Assembly: GCA_014379065.1 (NCBI GenBank)
Contig: JACMMM010000182.1
Coordinates: forward strand, 1-7,348
Reading direction: 5' to 3'
Length of the DNA: 7,348 nt
From: Saprospiraceae bacterium
GTDB lineage: Bacteria > Bacteroidota > Bacteroidia > Chitinophagales > Saprospiraceae
The stretch's first letter is position 1, and every line of letters begins with the position of its first letter. The notes beneath the pieces are model-generated. The model made no database searches. It saw only the letters and a list, made by a program, of their open reading frames with translations, and was not told the DNA's origin. The translations under genes and the position numbers were made by a program. This document shows, one piece after another, positions 4,812 to 7,348 of the stretch.

Positions 4812-7172
4812 ATGTCCAAAATCCTACTCTTACTGGCTTTTCTGCCCTCGTTGCTTTTTGCTCAAAACGACTCCACGCTTTTGCTCGCCCCAGAGCGGCT
4901 CACAGAGCGCGATATTTTACCGCGCGACCTTACCCAGAAGAAAATTCTGGCAATCTCGGCCACACGCTCTTTGGAAGCAGTGGATGAGACGCCTTTTACT
5001 ACCGTGGTGTTCACCGCCGAGGACATATTGCGCAACGGCTTTGTAACGCTGACAGACGTGCTTAAAGCGGCACCCGGCATACAAGTGTCACAAATAGGGA
5101 GTGCAATAGAAGGCGAGACTTTTATGGTGCGTGGGCTTTCTGGCAATCAATATATGAAGATACTCATCAACGACATCCCCATCAAACCTACGATGGCCTT
5201 GGGAATGCCGATTGGGGCGCAATTGCCCATCCGTCAAGCGGAGCGGATCGAAATCCTGTACGGCCCTGCTGGTGCGATTTATGGCGACGAAACTTGTGCG
5301 GGCGTAGTGAACATCATCCTGAAAGAAAGTGAGCGACCTGTGTACACCCAAGCGGATTTGGGGTTTGGACGATTTGGGTACAACAGTCTTGACTTGATGT
5401 TTGGGGGCAAAATCGGGAAGGACAAAAAGATTTTTCGATTCAGCCTTTACGGCAGCAGCACGGTGCGCGACCGCACGGATATTTTTTACGACGAAAACCT
5501 TTACAACACCAAACAATACCTGCCATTTGGGCTTGACTCGATGGTGTACCTCAGCAGGCAAAATTTCCGCAGTTCCTCGTCGGGGGGCGATGTGAATTTA
5601 CCTCGATTCTCGCAATTGCCCCATGAAAGCCGGATGTTCGGGATTAACCTAACTTGGCGCGGGATGCACTTTACCTATCATAGAATGTTGCGTTTCGACC
5701 ATAGTTCTTTGGGACTTAGTCCTTTAGCGGTTTCTTACGCCAATCCATCCAACCGAATAGGAGAGCGAATTGAGACTTTTTCCCTTGGTTTTAACCGTCA
5801 GCGAAAACGCCGAACCTCCTACAACAACCTTTCTTTCCAACGCTATACCGTAGACAACAACAGCACCACTTCTTATGTCTTCGACCGTTTGAGCGCAGCC
5901 AATTACGTTCTTCATGGTGGGCTTGCTACGCCTGACAGTCTACGATATACACTGACAAATCCCATTTATCACCAGTATGCTTCGGAAGAGCGTTTTGCCA
6001 CCGCGCTTGGGATTGATGTAAGGATTGAATCTCGCATGAACCTTTTGATGGGCAAGCGCAAAAGGCTCCAAATGGATGCTGGCGGGCAAATAAACTTTGG
6101 AGTGGGTGTGCCCCTTTTTACAAACTACACCATGCCCGTTGAAGTGGCGATTGATGGGCTTGTTTCGCCGTATATGATGCAACCCATCAATGTAGACCAT
6201 ATAAGTCAGGGCAATTTCAACTTTTTTGGCTTCACACAACTTGCCTGGCACGGCAAACACTTACACATCGTGGGCGGCGGCTCCTCCAGTGTCAGGGTTA
6301 AAGAAGGCATCGCGCTTGCACCTCGTTTGGGCGTTCTGTATCATCTGGACAGCAGCTGGGCCATCCGTGCCAATGTGGCCACCGGCATTCGGCATGCTTC
6401 GTCTTATGGGAGTTCAAACAGTTATAAAGTGGATCCTGATGGCCCATTCCGGCTCGATCCCGGCAACCCCTCCCCTGAAACAGAAAAAAATTATGCTGCA
6501 GAGGCGGCTATCAGGTACAATACACGTGCCGGCTCAAGTTTGGAAGGAATTCTGTTCTGGCAAGAAGCGCATCGCCTTTACCGGCCAGGCTATCTCTTGA
6601 TGGATCCCAACAACGTGGAGCATTCATCTTACGGGTTCAAAAACGCTCCCAATCTAGCGCTTGCAATGTGGGGTTTTCAGGGAATTGCCCGCTCAAAGTC
6701 GCTTGTTATACCGCTAACTATCAACTCAAAAAAAGAGGTTCCGTTGGCAAACCGGGCGGAGTTTTTCATCCAGTATGCCCGAGGGCGAGAATGGTTTGGC
6801 TACGGCCTCCCTTCTACCAACGAGGTGCGCAACCAACCCAAATGGCATACGCAATTCCGCTATTATTTTAAAGCAGGGAAAAAACTGGAGCTCGTGATAT
6901 CCAGTAATCACCAGAGTTCAACATTGAGAAAATCCGTCGTATTTCAGGATCAATACCAATTGCCTTCCCGCTCCAGACTTGAAAAGTTTACCACTTGGGA
7001 TTTTATGGCGCGGCTCTATCTGAGCAACCACTTTCTGGTCTATTTTCATTTCATCAACGCTTTCGATCGCCACTTCGCCGGCATAGACGCCACCGGCACG
7101 CCCGACGACCTGATTTACAATCCGCAACAAGGGCGCATTTTCAGAATCGGCATCAACTACAATATGAATTAA
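4812..7172 (+). CDS. TonB-dependent outer-membrane receptor, substrate unknown
   Basis: This family imports scarce ligands such as siderophores, cobalamin or oligomers across the outer membrane using TonB energy. The 786-residue product starts with a signal peptide (MSKILLLLAFLPSLLFA, then QND). The plug domain is at about 45-172, with typical segments TLTDVLKAAPGIQV, FMVRGLSGNQ, ERIEILYGPAGAIYG and GVVNIILK. The rest alternates aromatic-rich strands and long loops and ends near NPQQGRIFRIGINY. There is no carboxypeptidase-regulatory-like extension and no SusD-like neighbour in view, so a SusC-type glycan receptor is unlikely. The frame is open back to 4596. I chose 4812 because the signal peptide starts there and the upstream codons run through repeat copy C. 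The last residues are NYNMN, not the usual terminal aromatic. No TonB box could be assigned with confidence, and the ligand cannot be named. Confidence 0.93.
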   Translation: MSKILLLLAFLPSLLFAQNDSTLLLAPERLTERDILPRDLTQKKILAISATRSLEAVDETPFTTVVFTAEDILRNGFVTLTDVLKAAPGIQVSQIGSAIEGETFMVRGLSGNQYMKILINDIPIKPTMALGMPIGAQLPIRQAERIEILYGPAGAIYGDETCAGVVNIILKESERPVYTQADLGFGRFGYNSLDLMFGGKIGKDKKIFRFSLYGSSTVRDRTDIFYDENLYNTKQYLPFGLDSMVYLSRQNFRSSSSGGDVNLPRFSQLPHESRMFGINLTWRGMHFTYHRMLRFDHSSLGLSPLAVSYANPSNRIGERIETFSLGFNRQRKRRTSYNNLSFQRYTVDNNSTTSYVFDRLSAANYVLHGGLATPDSLRYTLTNPIYHQYASEERFATALGIDVRIESRMNLLMGKRKRLQMDAGGQINFGVGVPLFTNYTMPVEVAIDGLVSPYMMQPINVDHISQGNFNFFGFTQLAWHGKHLHIVGGGSSSVRVKEGIALAPRLGVLYHLDSSWAIRANVATGIRHASSYGSSNSYKVDPDGPFRLDPGNPSPETEKNYAAEAAIRYNTRAGSSLEGILFWQEAHRLYRPGYLLMDPNNVEHSSYGFKNAPNLALAMWGFQGIARSKSLVIPLTINSKKEVPLANRAEFFIQYARGREWFGYGLPSTNEVRNQPKWHTQFRYYFKAGKKLELVISSNHQSSTLRKSVVFQDQYQLPSRSRLEKFTTWDFMARLYLSNHFLVYFHFINAFDRHFAGIDATGTPDDLIYNPQQGRIFRIGINYNMN

Positions 7173-7348
7173 TCACAAGGCCACACATAGTCAGAAAGCG
7201 GCCAATCTTTGCTCTGATAAGAGAAGTGCCACCATTCTGTTCGGATTCCTTTGAAGCCGACAGCCTCCATGGTTTCGCGCAAGATTCGGCGGTTTGTAAG
7301 TACTTTTTGCGGCAGGTTATTGTTGTCGGTATGCGCCTCCCGGCCAAA
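7169..7348 (-). CDS. VanX-type D-Ala-D-Ala dipeptidase, C-terminal part only
   Basis: This is the last 59 codons of a minus-strand gene, open at the window edge and ending in TAA at 7171-7169. The peptide begins FGREAHTDNN and contains NRRILRETMEAVGFKG followed by TEWWHFSY (visible residues 37-44). In VanX-type metallopeptidases (family M15D) this EWWH block supplies the catalytic Glu and a zinc-ligand His, here visible residues 38 and 41. Upstream zinc ligands (SxHxxGxAxD) lie outside the window. The family cleaves D-Ala-D-Ala. In non-resistant bacteria it is usually tied to peptidoglycan recycling or D-Ala use, so nothing here implies vancomycin resistance. The gene overlaps the end of the receptor gene by four bases. 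The family call is fairly firm; the exact substrate is inference. Confidence 0.85.
   Translation of the reverse strand, partial: FGREAHTDNNNLPQKVLTNRRILRETMEAVGFKGIRTEWWHFSYQSKDWPLSDYVWPCD

Noticed and set aside
7153..7347. A 64-codon minus-strand frame at the right edge starting with TTG
   Set aside because: The frame one base over, open from 7348 to 7169, carries NRRILRETM and EWWHF and is the real gene; this one has no recognisable content.
7169..7348. Vancomycin-resistance cluster
   Set aside because: Only the tail of a VanX-type gene is visible, with no vanH, vanA/B or two-component genes. Such dipeptidases are common in susceptible bacteria.

Overview
The window looks like chromosomal DNA of a Bacteroidota bacterium. 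Three things point there. The IF2 has a very long, low-complexity N-terminal region. Start codons lack Shine-Dalgarno sequences. Promoter-like boxes of the Bacteroidota form TAnnTTTG lie in the leaders. Intermediate GC content and many palindromic word repeats between genes would fit a Saprospiria-like lineage, but that placement is only an inference.

From right to left on the minus strand, positions 4470 to 1 carry rimP, nusA and the first 780 codons of infB. This is the classic transcription/translation cluster: 30S maturation factor, transcription elongation/termination factor, and initiation factor IF2. The window cuts infB off within translation domain II. The three genes are not tightly packed. 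A 109-bp gap with a large inverted repeat separates rimP from nusA. A 27-bp imperfect hairpin with a T-run begins inside the nusA stop codon. It is followed by a promoter-like box and a long leader before infB. The sequence therefore suggests that rimP-nusA and infB can be transcribed separately.

The intergenic region 4471-4811 separates rimP from a divergent plus-strand gene. It holds a minus-strand promoter-like box, a perfect terminator-type hairpin, and three copies of a short GC-rich palindromic repeat. Two of those copies are also followed by T-runs in the rimP direction. This makes an attenuator-like rimP leader plausible.

Positions 4812-7172 on the plus strand encode a 786-residue TonB-dependent outer-membrane receptor with signal peptide, plug and beta-barrel. 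It converges on, and shares a TTAA stop overlap with, the 3' end of a minus-strand gene (7169-7348, partial). The visible 59 residues of that gene carry the EWWHF motif of VanX-type D-Ala-D-Ala dipeptidases. I see no mobile element, CRISPR array, tRNA or rRNA. The most interesting material is the intergenic hairpin architecture and the IF2 N-terminal region, not a new gene system.
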